Assembly: GCF_950101795.1 (NCBI RefSeq)
Contig: NZ_CATNLZ010000012.1
Location: forward strand, 124,001 to 188,000
DNA from: Nocardioides sp. T2.26MG-1
GTDB taxonomy: Bacteria > Actinomycetota > Actinomycetes > Propionibacteriales > Nocardioidaceae
DNA length: 64,000 bases
Direction: 5' to 3'
Below the pieces are notes generated by a model, which did no database searches, was not told the DNA's origin, and worked only from the letters and a program-made list of their open reading frames with translations. The translations under genes and the position numbers were made by a program. Every line of letters begins with the position of its first letter. The stretch's first letter is position 1. Shown here one piece after another: positions 10,925 through 18,636 of this stretch.

Positions 10925-11659
10925 TCACTGCAGCTTGTCGATCAGTTTGGACGCCATCTCGTCCATGGTCCGGCCGTCCTGGAAGACCTTGCCGTCGAGC
11001 AGCACCGTGGGGGTGCCGCGCACGCCGGCGTCCTGCGCGGCCGTGGTGGCCGCGGTGACCCAGTCGGCGCCGTCGCCGTCCTCGATGCCCTTGCGTACGG
11101 CGGCCTCGTCGGCGCCGGCCTCCACGGCGAGCTTGATCAGGTCGTCGTCGGAGGGGAACGGGCCGGACTCGCTGGGCTGGTGCTCGTAGAGCAGGTCGTG
11201 GAGCTTCTTGGCGGCGTCCGGACCCGAGGTGTCGAGCACGACCGCGAACACGGCCGCGGACCGGGCGGAGTAGTCGCCGATGCTGGACAGCAGGTTGTAG
11301 GGCCGGTACTCGACCTGCACCTTGCCGTCCGCGGCGAGCTGGGCGAGGTCCGTCCGCGAGGCCTTCTCGAGCTCTCCGCAGTAGGGGCAGAGGAAGTCCT
11401 CGTAGATCACGACCTCGTGCGGCGCGTCCGCGGGCCCGATCGTCAGGCCGTAGTCCCCGCTACCGGCGTCGGGAGCAGCCACGTCGTCGGAGGTGTCCAG
11501 TCCACGGGCGAGGAAGTAGCCGCCGAGGACGATGACGAGCAGGGCGACGACCACGCCGCCCACCATCAGGTTGCGCCGGCGGCGCTCCTGCTGCTGCAGC
11601 TCACGGACGGCGGCGGCCGCCCGCTCGGTGCGGCCGACGGGGCGGTTCTTCTTCGACAT
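10925..11659 (-). CDS. Membrane-anchored DsbA-family thioredoxin-fold protein (CPYC)
   Basis: A 244-residue protein starting MSKKNRPVGRTER. A basic N-terminus precedes one transmembrane anchor (about residues 30-50, LMVGGVVVALLVIVLGGYFL), then an extracytoplasmic DsbA-like domain. The redox motif is CPYC in YEDFLCPYCGELE, and the cis-proline loop is GVRGTPTVLLDG. Such proteins introduce or shuffle disulfides in exported proteins. Its start overlaps the stop of the MauE/DoxX gene by one base (TGATG), so the two are translationally coupled and MauE is the likely membrane redox partner. A paralogue with CPAC, paired with VKOR, is encoded at 13797-14561. Confidence 0.9.
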   Translation of the reverse strand: MSKKNRPVGRTERAAAAVRELQQQERRRRNLMVGGVVVALLVIVLGGYFLARGLDTSDDVAAPDAGSGDYGLTIGPADAPHEVVIYEDFLCPYCGELEKASRTDLAQLAADGKVQVEYRPYNLLSSIGDYSARSAAVFAVVLDTSGPDAAKKLHDLLYEHQPSESGPFPSDDDLIKLAVEAGADEAAVRKGIEDGDGADWVTAATTAAQDAGVRGTPTVLLDGKVFQDGRTMDEMASKLIDKLQ

Positions 11660-12132
11660 CAGGATCCTTCGAGCTCGGGGGCACGACCGAACAGCAGCCC
11701 GTCCAGCGCCACCCGGGTGGACGGCAGCCAGGCGATGAACAGGGAGGCGAGCAGCAGGGCGGCGTCGCGGGCGATCTCCCAGGGGTACTGCGACGTCGCG
11801 TCGGGGTCGTAGCCGCCGCCCCCGAAGCACCCGCAGTCGATGCTGATGCCGCGCGCCCACGCCGACGCGATGCCGACGATGAACGCCGCGAACAGCAGCG
11901 CGGAGACGATCGCGGACCCGCGGGCGAGCAGGCCGAGCACGAGCGTCGCACCGACCACGATCTCGATGACGGGCAGCAGCTGGCCGACGGGCTGCACCAG
12001 CGAGCCCGGGAGCAGCTGGTAGGCCCGGACGGCGTCGACGCTCTGCGCCGGGTCGGGCAGCTTCACGGCTCCGGCCACGATCCACACGGCGCCGGTCACC
12101 AGGCGCGCGAGCAGACCCAACCACTCCTTCAC
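11659..12132 (-). CDS. MauE/DoxX family redox membrane protein
   Basis: A 157-residue protein from a GTG start (VKEWLGLLARLV) with four hydrophobic helices. The extracytoplasmic loop carries the characteristic cysteine pair in SIDCGCFGGG. MauE/DoxX proteins are thought to pass electrons or oxidising equivalents across the membrane to a thioredoxin-fold partner; that partner is the DsbA-like protein encoded immediately downstream with a one-base overlap. The frame is open far upstream, but the GTG at 12132 places the first helix right at the N-terminus as usual. It is divergent from orn; the 129-base gap holds a three-unit 11-base tandem repeat. Confidence 0.85.
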   Translation of the reverse strand: MKEWLGLLARLVTGAVWIVAGAVKLPDPAQSVDAVRAYQLLPGSLVQPVGQLLPVIEIVVGATLVLGLLARGSAIVSALLFAAFIVGIASAWARGISIDCGCFGGGGYDPDATSQYPWEIARDAALLLASLFIAWLPSTRVALDGLLFGRAPELEGS

Positions 12133-12192
12133 GGCCCCGACCCTAGGCCCCGACGCTGAAGGGTTGCTGAGCGGGTGCCGAGCCTGCTGAGC

Positions 12193-12225
12193 GTGCCCTG
12201 GGCATGTACTGGGCGTGTACTGGGC
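12193..12225. repeat. 11-base tandem repeat, three units, in mauE-orn promoter region
   Basis: Three consecutive 11-base units: GTGCCCTGGGC, ATGTACTGGGC and GTGTACTGGGC. The last two differ at one base. They lie 61 bases before the MauE start and 37 bases before the orn start. A period of one helical turn suggests regulator binding, but no binding protein is known. Confidence 0.6.
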
Positions 12226-12261
12226 GGCCGCCACGGTCCGGGGCGGGACTAAGGTGGCGGG

Positions 12262-12942
12262 GTGAACGAACGACTCGTCTGGATCGACTGTGAGATGACG
12301 GGCCTGGATCTGCGGGCCGATGCCCTGATCGAGGTCGCGGCGCTGGTCACCGACTTCGACCTCAACGTGCTCGGCGACGGCATCGACCTCGTCGTCAAGC
12401 CGCCGGCCGAGGCGCTCGACCAGATGAACGAGTTCGTCCGCGACATGCACGAGAAGTCCGGGCTGCTGGTCGAGCTCGACTCGGGCCTCCCGCTCGACGA
12501 GGCCGAGGAGCAGGTGCTGGCCTACATCAGGAAGTTCTGCCCCGACGGGAGCCGGCCGCCGCTGGCCGGCAACACCGTCGCGACCGACCGTGCGTTCCTG
12601 GCTCGCGACATGCCGACGCTGGAGACGTTCCTGCACTACCGGATCGTGGACGTGTCCTCGATCAAGGAGCTCTCGCGCCGGTGGTTCCCGCGCGCCTACT
12701 TCCAGGCCCCGGCCAAGCGCGGCAACCACCGGGCGCTCGCCGACATCCAGGAGAGCATCGAGGAGCTGCGCTACTACCGCGACGCGGTGTTCGTGCCCTC
12801 CCCCGGTCCGGACAGCGACACGGCGCGGGCGATCGCGCTCAAGCACGGCGGCGCGCTGACCGGGCTCGCCGCCGACACCGGGACGGCGCCCGCGGCTGAT
12901 GCCGGCGCAGGCGCCGGGACCGATTCTGCGGATCGACCGTAG
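12262..12942 (+). CDS. orn: Oligoribonuclease
   Basis: A 226-residue DEDDh exonuclease that degrades very short RNAs (2-5 nt, including pGpG) to nucleotides; usually essential. The start is GTG. ExoI is WIDCEMTGLD near residues 8-16; ExoII is in LAGNTVATDRAFL; ExoIII is in KRGNHRALADIQESI, carrying the catalytic His and Asp. The conserved region ends near residue 180; the last 45 residues (Ala/Gly/Thr-rich) are an extension common in actinobacteria. It is followed 43 bases later by tRNA-His, an association seen in other actinobacteria. Confidence 0.95.
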   Translation: MNERLVWIDCEMTGLDLRADALIEVAALVTDFDLNVLGDGIDLVVKPPAEALDQMNEFVRDMHEKSGLLVELDSGLPLDEAEEQVLAYIRKFCPDGSRPPLAGNTVATDRAFLARDMPTLETFLHYRIVDVSSIKELSRRWFPRAYFQAPAKRGNHRALADIQESIEELRYYRDAVFVPSPGPDSDTARAIALKHGGALTGLAADTGTAPAADAGAGAGTDSADRP

Positions 12943-12985
12943 TTCCCCTACACTTTCGGTCGGTCCCGAGCAGTCGGGAACGCAT

Positions 12986-13062
12986 GGTGGGTGTAGCTCA
13001 GCTGGTAGAGCACCTGGTTGTGGTCCAGGTGGCCGCGGGTTCAAGTCCCGTCACTCACCCCA
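12986..13062 (+). tRNA. tRNA-His (anticodon GTG), CCA encoded
   Basis: Acceptor strands GTGGGTG (12987-12993) and CACTCAC (13052-13058) pair with one G-U. The extra G at 12986 can serve as G-1 opposite C73 (13059), the His identity element. CCA is encoded at 13060-13062. The anticodon loop TTGTGGT gives GTG at 13020-13022. Confidence 0.95.
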
Positions 13063-13078
13063 TGGCCCGCGAGGGCAG

Positions 13079-13117
13079 TCGAGCCCCTGATCCGCGGCGA
13101 CGCGGACAGGGGCTCGA
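13079..13117. terminator. Strong bidirectional terminator between tRNA-His and the VKOR gene
   Basis: Arms TCGAGCCCCT (13079-13088) and AGGGGCTCGA (13108-13117) extend inward through TCCGCG/CGCGGA around a GCGA loop, with one bulged base: about 17 pairs. It sits between convergent units. Confidence 0.8.
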
Positions 13118-13134
13118 TCCGTTGGCGGAGCCGG

Positions 13135-13800
13135 TCAGGCGAAGAGGGCGTCACCGTACTTCAGCACGACGGCGAGCAGCAGCACCAGCAGCCAGACGAC
13201 CAGGACGATGAGGTCCAGGCCCGACCGGATGAACGACGTCAGGGCGCCCTGGATCCGTCGGGGCAGGCGCAGGTTGTCGTCGCGGATGTTCACGTAGGTC
13301 ATCTCGAAGAACACCAGCGTGGTCGCGAGCGTGACCAGCAGGCACCAGGGGCAGAGCGCCCCGATGTCGAACATCGCCTCGTAGAAGAGCCAGTAGGCGA
13401 ACACCAGGCCGACGGTGTAGACGACCTGGGCGGCCACCATGAACCAACGGGGGAACACCACCCTGGCGAGGCTGGCCACGGCGATCGTGATCACGACCGG
13501 CTCGGTGACCAGCCCGAGGAACGCGTTGGGGAACCCGAGCAGCGAGGACTGCCAGGAGTTGGCCACGGTCCCGCAGCTGATGACCGCGTTGATGTTGCAG
13601 CCGAGGTCGGCGTTCGGGTTCTCCGCGAGCCGCAGCGCGTCGATGGAGAGCACGAACGACGCGACGAGGCTGAGCACCGACGAGATCAGCATCGTCACCC
13701 AGACGGCGACGTCGCTGCTGCGGACGCGGTGCAGCCACGGATCCGGGTCGTCGGCCGTGACCTGGTGGTCGGGGTCGGCCAGGTCGTCCCAGTCGGTCAC
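13135..13800 (-). CDS. Vitamin K epoxide reductase (VKOR) family protein
   Basis: A 221-residue protein with five hydrophobic segments and a GTG start (VTDWDDLADPD). The active-site pair CPWC lies in ALCPWCLLVT near residue 158. The partner cysteines are in the loop DLGCNINAVISCGTV near residues 68-79. Bacterial VKOR reoxidises DsbA-type proteins using quinone, replacing DsbB in actinobacteria. Its start overlaps the stop of the upstream DsbA-like gene (GTGA, four bases), so the DsbA-VKOR pair is one unit. The gene ends 18 bases from a strong hairpin shared with tRNA-His. Confidence 0.93.
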   Translation of the reverse strand: MTDWDDLADPDHQVTADDPDPWLHRVRSSDVAVWVTMLISSVLSLVASFVLSIDALRLAENPNADLGCNINAVISCGTVANSWQSSLLGFPNAFLGLVTEPVVITIAVASLARVVFPRWFMVAAQVVYTVGLVFAYWLFYEAMFDIGALCPWCLLVTLATTLVFFEMTYVNIRDDNLRLPRRIQGALTSFIRSGLDLIVLVVWLLVLLLAVVLKYGDALFA

Positions 13801-14561
13801 TGGTCGCCCGCGGCGGACTCGATCGCCTGGGTGAGCGGCCCCTTGGTGTAGACGTCGCCGGTGAACACCGCGCCGTCGATCTTGATGGTGGGCGTGCCGT
13901 CGATACCGGAGGCGAAGGCCTTCTCGGTCACCGACGCGACCCACCCGTCGTAGGTGCGGTCGGTGAAGCGGTCGATCACGTCGGCCGGTACGCCGGCGTC
14001 CTCGGCGATCGTCGCGATCTCGCCGTCGCTGAGACCCTTGCTGCCCTCGGCGGGCTGGTGGGCGTACAGCGCGGCGTGGAAGTCCCACACGCTGTCGGGG
14101 GCGCCGTCCGAGACCGTCGCGAACGCGTTCGCGGCGCGGGTGGAGTACTCGGTGCCGCTGGACTGCTGGTCGAGGAACGAGATCGGGCGCAGCTCGACCC
14201 GCACCGTGCCGTCCTCGAGCAGGCGGTCGAGCTCGCCGCCGTTCGCCGCCTCGAAGGCGCCGCAGGCCGGGCACATGTAGTCGTAGTAGATCTCGACCGT
14301 GACGGGCGCACCGGGCTCGCCGACCGGGACCGCTCCGCTCGCGTTGCCGTTGGCCGGGACCACGACCTTGCCGCTCGCCGCCGGCGGGTCGTCGTCACCC
14401 CGCGTCGCCGCCACCACCGCAAGCACGATCGCGACGAGCAGGCCGAGGATGACCAGCACCCCGACCGCCGTGACGATGCGACGCCGCCGGGCCTGCTTGA
14501 CGGCCGCCTCCTGCTGGGCCTTGCGAAGCTCCTGCGTCCTGACTCGTGCCTGCTTGCTCAT
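13797..14561 (-). CDS. Membrane-anchored DsbA-family oxidoreductase (CPAC)
   Basis: A 254-residue protein: a basic N-terminus (MSKQARVRTQELRKAQ), one transmembrane anchor near residues 30-50, then an extracytoplasmic thioredoxin-fold domain with CPAC in YYDYMCPACGAFE and the cis-proline loop IDGTPTIKIDG. It is the probable disulfide donor oxidised by the VKOR encoded immediately downstream with a four-base overlap. It resembles the CPYC protein at 10925-11659 in size and layout, so the two are paralogues with different membrane partners. The 214-base gap upstream has the palindrome GGGCCTAAGGCCC at 14703-14715, which may be a regulator site. Confidence 0.92.
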   Translation of the reverse strand: MSKQARVRTQELRKAQQEAAVKQARRRRIVTAVGVLVILGLLVAIVLAVVAATRGDDDPPAASGKVVVPANGNASGAVPVGEPGAPVTVEIYYDYMCPACGAFEAANGGELDRLLEDGTVRVELRPISFLDQQSSGTEYSTRAANAFATVSDGAPDSVWDFHAALYAHQPAEGSKGLSDGEIATIAEDAGVPADVIDRFTDRTYDGWVASVTEKAFASGIDGTPTIKIDGAVFTGDVYTKGPLTQAIESAAGDQ

Positions 14562-14775
14562 GCCGCCCTGCCGCCTTTGCCGTCGTGCTCGATGTCGAAC
14601 CATCCGCCGGCCGAGGCCGTGGCCGCGTGCCGAGCGGTCGGGAGCCGCGGTGACGGGCACCGGCCCCTTCGAACGATAAGGCGGGCACGGCGCGCTCCCT
14701 GTGGGCCTAAGGCCCCTGATCCTCGGGACGATCTTCCCCAGCACCAACAGCCGGCACCACCCCACGGCACGCCGC

Positions 14776-15882
14776 TCACGCCCCGTCCCCCGGGATCCGG
14801 ACCCAGAACGTCGACCCGGGGCCGCCGCCCGCGCTCGCGGCGCCGATGGAGCCTCCGTGCGCCTCGACCAGGGCCTTCGCGATGCTCAGGCCGATGCCGC
14901 TGCCACCGTGCAGCCGGTCGCGGGCCGTGTCGGCGCGGTAGAAGCGGTCGAAGAGGTGGTCCAGGTGCTCGGGCGCGATCCCGGAGCCGGTGTCGGTGAC
15001 GGCGTACTCCACGCCCGAGCCGTGCGCGCGGCAGCTGAGCGTGACCAGCCCGCCGGCGGGCGTGTGCCGCAGCGCGTTGTCGAGGAGGTTGCCCAGGACC
15101 TGGCCGATCCGGTCCGCGTCGATCCGGACCGCGGCGGGCTCACCCTCGACGTCGACCGCCAGCCCGACGCCCTGGGCCTCGTAGCGGTCCGCGGCCGCGG
15201 CCCACGCCGCCCGGGCGACGTCCGCCGCCGGCACCACCGCGCGGTCGACCGTCAGCCGCCCCTCCTCGGCACTGGACACCGCACCGATGTCCTCGGCCAG
15301 GCGGCGCAGGCGAGCGGTGCTGGTGCCGATCACCTCGAGCGTGGAGCCGTCGAGGTCGCGCACGCCGTCCTCGACGGCCTCGAGGTGCGCGTCGATCGTG
15401 GCCAGCGGGGTGCGCATCTCGTGCGCGAGGTCGGACAGCATCCGCCGGCGTGCGGTCTCGCTGCGCTCGAGCCGGGCGGCGAGGGAGTTGATCGTCTCCG
15501 CGAGCGTCGTGAACTCCTCCCCCAGCCCGGGGTCGGAGACCCGCGCCGAGTGCCGGCCGGCGCCGATCTGGCCGGCCACGGTCGTGACGGCGCCGACCGA
15601 GCGCTGGACCCGCCGGCTGAAGTAGGCCGAGACGGCGAGTGCGGCCGCGACCGCGATCAGCAACGAGACCGTCAGCCCGACCAGCAGCGCGGACCAGAAG
15701 GCCTCCTCGACGTGCTCGGACTCCGAGCCGGTGTGGGCCATGCCGGCCCGCCGCAGGTGGTCGTGGAAGATGCTGGGCGCGACCGCCGAGGACACCAGCC
15801 AGGTGGTCAGCGCCATCGCGACCAGCACCAGGCCCTGCGCCAGCATCAGCCTCCCGGCCAGGCCGGTACGCCGGGGGGTCAC
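14776..15882 (-). CDS. Sensor histidine kinase (HAMP, HisKA, HATPase)
   Basis: A 368-residue kinase from a GTG start. Two transmembrane helices (about residues 12-35 and 62-88) flank a short extracellular loop. HAMP runs about 88-140, the HisKA phosphoacceptor is SDLAHEMRTPLAT near residue 155, the N box is GNLLDNALRHT, and the G boxes are VTDTGSGI and GGSGIGLSIAKAL. It phosphorylates the OmpR-type regulator encoded immediately upstream; the GTGA overlap couples their translation. The small sensor loop gives no clue to the signal. The divergent DUF305 lipoprotein gene is the nearest likely target. Confidence 0.93.
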   Translation of the reverse strand: MTPRRTGLAGRLMLAQGLVLVAMALTTWLVSSAVAPSIFHDHLRRAGMAHTGSESEHVEEAFWSALLVGLTVSLLIAVAAALAVSAYFSRRVQRSVGAVTTVAGQIGAGRHSARVSDPGLGEEFTTLAETINSLAARLERSETARRRMLSDLAHEMRTPLATIDAHLEAVEDGVRDLDGSTLEVIGTSTARLRRLAEDIGAVSSAEEGRLTVDRAVVPAADVARAAWAAAADRYEAQGVGLAVDVEGEPAAVRIDADRIGQVLGNLLDNALRHTPAGGLVTLSCRAHGSGVEYAVTDTGSGIAPEHLDHLFDRFYRADTARDRLHGGSGIGLSIAKALVEAHGGSIGAASAGGGPGSTFWVRIPGDGA

Positions 15883-16586
15883 CCGCCCGCGCCCATCCGG
15901 TAGCCGACACCGCGGACGGTCCGGATGAAGCGACCCTCGGCCGCGTCGTCCCCGAGCTTGCGCCGCAGGTGCCCGACGTGGACGTCGACCAGGTGCTCGT
16001 CCCCGACCCAGGACGGGCCCCACACCCGCTCGATGAGCTGGCGGCGGCTGAAGGCCTGCTGGGGGCGCTCGGCGAGCGCGGCGAGGACGTCGAACTCGGT
16101 ACGGGTCAGCGCCACCGGCTCGTCGTCGAGCCACACGTCGCGACCGACCGGGTCGACCACCAGGGGCCCGAACCGCCGCCGGTCCTCGCCTCCCGCCCGG
16201 TCGGACCCGCCGACCGGGCGCGGCCGGCGCAGCATCGCCTGCACCCTGGCCATCAGCTCGCGGGGGCTGAACGGCTTCGTGACGTAGTCGTCGGCGCCGA
16301 CCGAGAGCCCGATCAGCGTGTCCACCTCGTCGCTGCGAGCGGTCAGCATCACGACGTACGCGTCGGAGAACGTGCGCAGCCGACGGCAGACCTCCACGCC
16401 GTCGAGGCCGGGCAGCCCGAGGTCGAGCACCACGACGTCGGGGTCGACCTCACCGGCCACGGCCACGGCGCTCGTGCCGTCGTGGCAGGTGGTCACCTCG
16501 AACCCGTCGCGCTCGAGGTAGCTGGCCAGGAGCGCCGCCAGCTCGACCTCGTCCTCGACGACCATCGCCCGCCACCCAGCTGCCAT
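15879..16586 (-). CDS. OmpR/PhoB-type response regulator
   Basis: A 235-residue regulator. Receiver domain: acidic residues in VVEDEVEL, phospho-Asp in VVVLDLGLPG near residue 55, Thr in MLTARS and Lys in YVTKPFSPREL. The C-terminal winged helix covers about 135-230 with ALTRTEFDVLAAL and the wing motif FIRTVRGVGYRM. The frame also opens at an ATG nine bases upstream (16595); I chose 16586 because GATGAGG lies just before it. It forms a two-component system with the overlapping kinase gene. Direct CTTCA repeats spaced 11 bases lie 63-78 bases upstream, between this gene and the divergent DUF305 gene, as expected for an OmpR-family site. Confidence 0.93.
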   Translation of the reverse strand: MAAGWRAMVVEDEVELAALLASYLERDGFEVTTCHDGTSAVAVAGEVDPDVVVLDLGLPGLDGVEVCRRLRTFSDAYVVMLTARSDEVDTLIGLSVGADDYVTKPFSPRELMARVQAMLRRPRPVGGSDRAGGEDRRRFGPLVVDPVGRDVWLDDEPVALTRTEFDVLAALAERPQQAFSRRQLIERVWGPSWVGDEHLVDVHVGHLRRKLGDDAAEGRFIRTVRGVGYRMGAGG

Positions 16587-16648
16587 GGGCCTCATCGTCG
16601 CAGCCCGGGCGCGCTCCGACCGGACGCAACGGCCGTCCCGCGGGTCAT

Positions 16649-16664
16649 CTTCAACAAACCTTCA
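16649..16664. promoter_or_regulatory. Candidate OmpR-family direct-repeat operator
   Basis: CTTCA at 16649-16653 and CTTCA at 16660-16664 are exactly 11 bases apart, the spacing of PhoB/PhoP-type half-sites. The site lies between the divergent response-regulator and DUF305 genes. Confidence 0.45.
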
Positions 16665-16753
16665 CGCGATCTCCCTGGGGTCGGGGCCGGCCGGCGGGCA
16701 TCCTGGGAGGCTCCCGACACGCCCGACGACCACCCCGACAACGGAGATCGCCG

Positions 16754-17353
16754 ATGACGAGAAGGATCCTCGCGGCCCTCGCCCTGGCCGTCGCCGCCGC
16801 CCTGACGCTGACCGCCTGCGGCGACGAGACCGGCTCCGACGCCACCGAGAGCGGTACGCCGTCGCCGACGTTCAACGACGCCGACGTCGCGTTCGCCCAG
16901 CAGATGATCCCCCACCACAAGCAGGCCGTGCTGATGTCCCGGATGGCCGCGACCCACACGAGCAGCGCCGGCGTCCAGCGCCTCGCCGCCGGCATCGAGT
17001 CGGCGCAGGGCCCGGAGATCGAGACCATGACGGGCTGGCTCGAGGACTGGGGTGCGGACGTCCCGGACGGGTCGTCGGACCACATGGGCCACGGGATGGA
17101 CGGCATGCCAGGCATGGACGGGATGCCGGGCATGATGACCGACCGTCAGCTCCGCGCCCTGGGCCGCGCGCGCGGCGGGTCCTGGGACCGGATGTTCCTG
17201 CGGATGATGATCGCCCACCACGAGGGCGCGATCGAGATGGCGAACACCGAGATCGAGGAGGGCGAGAACCCCAACGCCGTCGCGCTGGCGGAGCGCATCG
17301 TCGAGGCACAGCAGGCCGAGATCGACCAGATGCGGCAGATGCTCAGGTCCTGA
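16754..17353 (+). CDS. DUF305 lipoprotein, Met/His-rich
   Basis: A 199-residue exported lipoprotein. The signal peptide ends in the lipobox LTAC (Cys near residue 23). Two DUF305 halves follow, each with a His-His motif: QQMIPHHKQAVLMS near residue 51 and MMIAHHEGAIEMA near residue 155. Between them is a Met/His/Gly-rich linker (HMGHGMDGMPGMDGMPGMM) in which MDGMPG is repeated twice. DUF305 proteins are ferritin-like four-helix bundles often linked to copper; the linker could bind copper. That role is inference. The gene is divergent from an OmpR-type two-component system, its probable regulator. Confidence 0.88.
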   Translation: MTRRILAALALAVAAALTLTACGDETGSDATESGTPSPTFNDADVAFAQQMIPHHKQAVLMSRMAATHTSSAGVQRLAAGIESAQGPEIETMTGWLEDWGADVPDGSSDHMGHGMDGMPGMDGMPGMMTDRQLRALGRARGGSWDRMFLRMMIAHHEGAIEMANTEIEEGENPNAVALAERIVEAQQAEIDQMRQMLRS

Positions 17354-17410
17354 GCCCGCACATCCGACGCGTTCCCAAGACCTCGGCGTCAGGCGACCTC
17401 TCGTGGCCCC

Positions 17411-17475
17411 GAGCGCATCGACGACGTCGGCAGGCCGAGATCGAGCAGCGGCGGGACGCCTCAGGTCGTGACCTG
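17411..17475 (+). repeat. Degenerate copy of the DUF305 gene 3' end
   Basis: From 17411 the sequence re-reads the last 65 bases of the DUF305 gene (17291-17355) with substitutions and small indels. Shared blocks are GAGCGCATCG, CAGGCCGAGATCGA and CTCAGGTC followed by a TGA. Spacing between copies is 120 bases. The copy's end overlaps the 3' end of the convergent hemerythrin gene. Confidence 0.6.
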
Positions 17476-17913
17476 AGCACCCTCCGCGGCAGCCACGGTC
17501 TCCCATCCGTCCGCACCGAGAGTGACGACCGCGACCGGGAAGATGCCGAGGTTCTCCTTGTCGATGTGCAGCGTGAGGTGGGCCATCAGCTCGTCGACGC
17601 GTGCCTCGAGGTCACCGTCGTCGAGACCGAGCTCGGAGATCAGCTCGTCGAAGTCGGCGTGCTCACCCTCGAGCTCGGTGACCGCCTCGGCGAAGTCCCC
17701 CTGGTCCTTCAGGGCCTGGAAGAGGCCACGCTCCTCCCGATCCACGTGATGGTCGAGCTCGTGGGCGAAGCGCGCCAGGAGGTCCCAGGCGCCGCGCCGG
17801 TCGCCGTCGGCCAGATGGCGCTTGATCTCGCCGCCGAGGTCGAGCAGCGCGAGGTGCTCGTCCATCAGCCGCGCGATCGGCTCCACCCCGCGGCACCCGC
17901 AGTGCTCACACAC
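17461..17913 (-). CDS. Hemerythrin HHE-domain protein, last gene of the nar operon
   Basis: A 150-residue protein starting MCEHCGCRG, a short Cys-rich lead (CxxCxC) before a four-helix hemerythrin domain. Likely di-iron ligands are DEHLALL, the His cluster in HELDHHVDREE, EGEHADFDEL and HLTLHIDKEN. Such domains bind O2 or NO, or repair iron centres. The ATG overlaps the end of narI by eight bases, so it is expressed with the nitrate reductase. Handling of nitric oxide or iron-sulfur damage made during nitrate respiration is a reasonable inference. The last bases overlap a degenerate repeat of the convergent DUF305 gene. Confidence 0.85.
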   Translation of the reverse strand: MCEHCGCRGVEPIARLMDEHLALLDLGGEIKRHLADGDRRGAWDLLARFAHELDHHVDREERGLFQALKDQGDFAEAVTELEGEHADFDELISELGLDDGDLEARVDELMAHLTLHIDKENLGIFPVAVVTLGADGWETVAAAEGAQVTT

Positions 17914-18634
17914 GCGTGCGCTCCCAGCCCCGCCGCGGGCTGTGGCTGCCGAGCTGGTCCTCGCGGCTGCGGTAGACGATGTAGGGGCGCGTGAGGTAGC
18001 CGAGCGGGGCGCTGAAGACGTGCACGAGCCGGGTGAACGGCCACAGCGCGAAGATCCCGAAGGCGACCATCGCGTGCAGCTGGAACCCGAGCGGCGCGTC
18101 CGCCATCAAGGACGCGTCCGGGTTGAACGCCAGGAAGGAGCGGTACCAGACCGAGACGCCCTCGCGGTAGTTGTACTCACCGCCGATGGTCATGATCGAG
18201 CCGGCGATCGTGTTCCACATGCCGAGCACGATCACGGCCGCGAGGAAGGCGTACATCACCTTGTCCATCACGGTCGTGGCCGAGAACACCGGGCCCACGG
18301 TGCGGCGCCGATAGATGAGGATCACCATCCCGACCACCGCCATCACGCCGGCGAGCAGACCGCCCGTGACCGCCACGACGTGGTAGGCCTCGTGGCTGAT
18401 CCCGACCGCGTCGGTCCACGACTGCGGCACCAGCAGGCCGATGATGTGGCCGCCGACCACGCCGAGCATGCCGAAGTGGAACAGCGGCGAGCCCAGCCGC
18501 AGCAGCCGGTCCTCGTAGAGCTGGGAGGACCGGGTGGTCCAGCCGAACTTGTCGTAGCGGTAGCGCCAGAAGTGCCCGATCACGAACGTCGCGAGGCACA
18601 GGTAGGGCACGATCACCCACAGGAAGGTGTCCAT
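17906..18634 (-). CDS. narI: Respiratory nitrate reductase gamma subunit (cytochrome b)
   Basis: A 242-residue membrane protein starting MDTFLWVIVPYL with five transmembrane helices. It carries the two b hemes that take electrons from quinol and pass them to NarH. Candidate heme-ligand histidines sit in FHFGMLGVVGGHIIG, HEAYHVVAV and QLHAMVAFG. Length matches the family (about 225-245). It is two bases downstream of narJ and overlaps the hemerythrin gene. NarI anchors NarGH on the cytoplasmic side of the membrane. Confidence 0.96.
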   Translation of the reverse strand: MDTFLWVIVPYLCLATFVIGHFWRYRYDKFGWTTRSSQLYEDRLLRLGSPLFHFGMLGVVGGHIIGLLVPQSWTDAVGISHEAYHVVAVTGGLLAGVMAVVGMVILIYRRRTVGPVFSATTVMDKVMYAFLAAVIVLGMWNTIAGSIMTIGGEYNYREGVSVWYRSFLAFNPDASLMADAPLGFQLHAMVAFGIFALWPFTRLVHVFSAPLGYLTRPYIVYRSREDQLGSHSPRRGWERTRV

Positions 18635-18636
18635 GG

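Noticed and set aside
14703..14750. GGGCCTAAGGCCC and GGGACGATCTTCCCC resembling DevR/DosR hypoxia boxes.
   Set aside because: Spacing and central bases do not match the GGGACTWWAGTCCC consensus well enough; kept only as a palindrome of unknown meaning.
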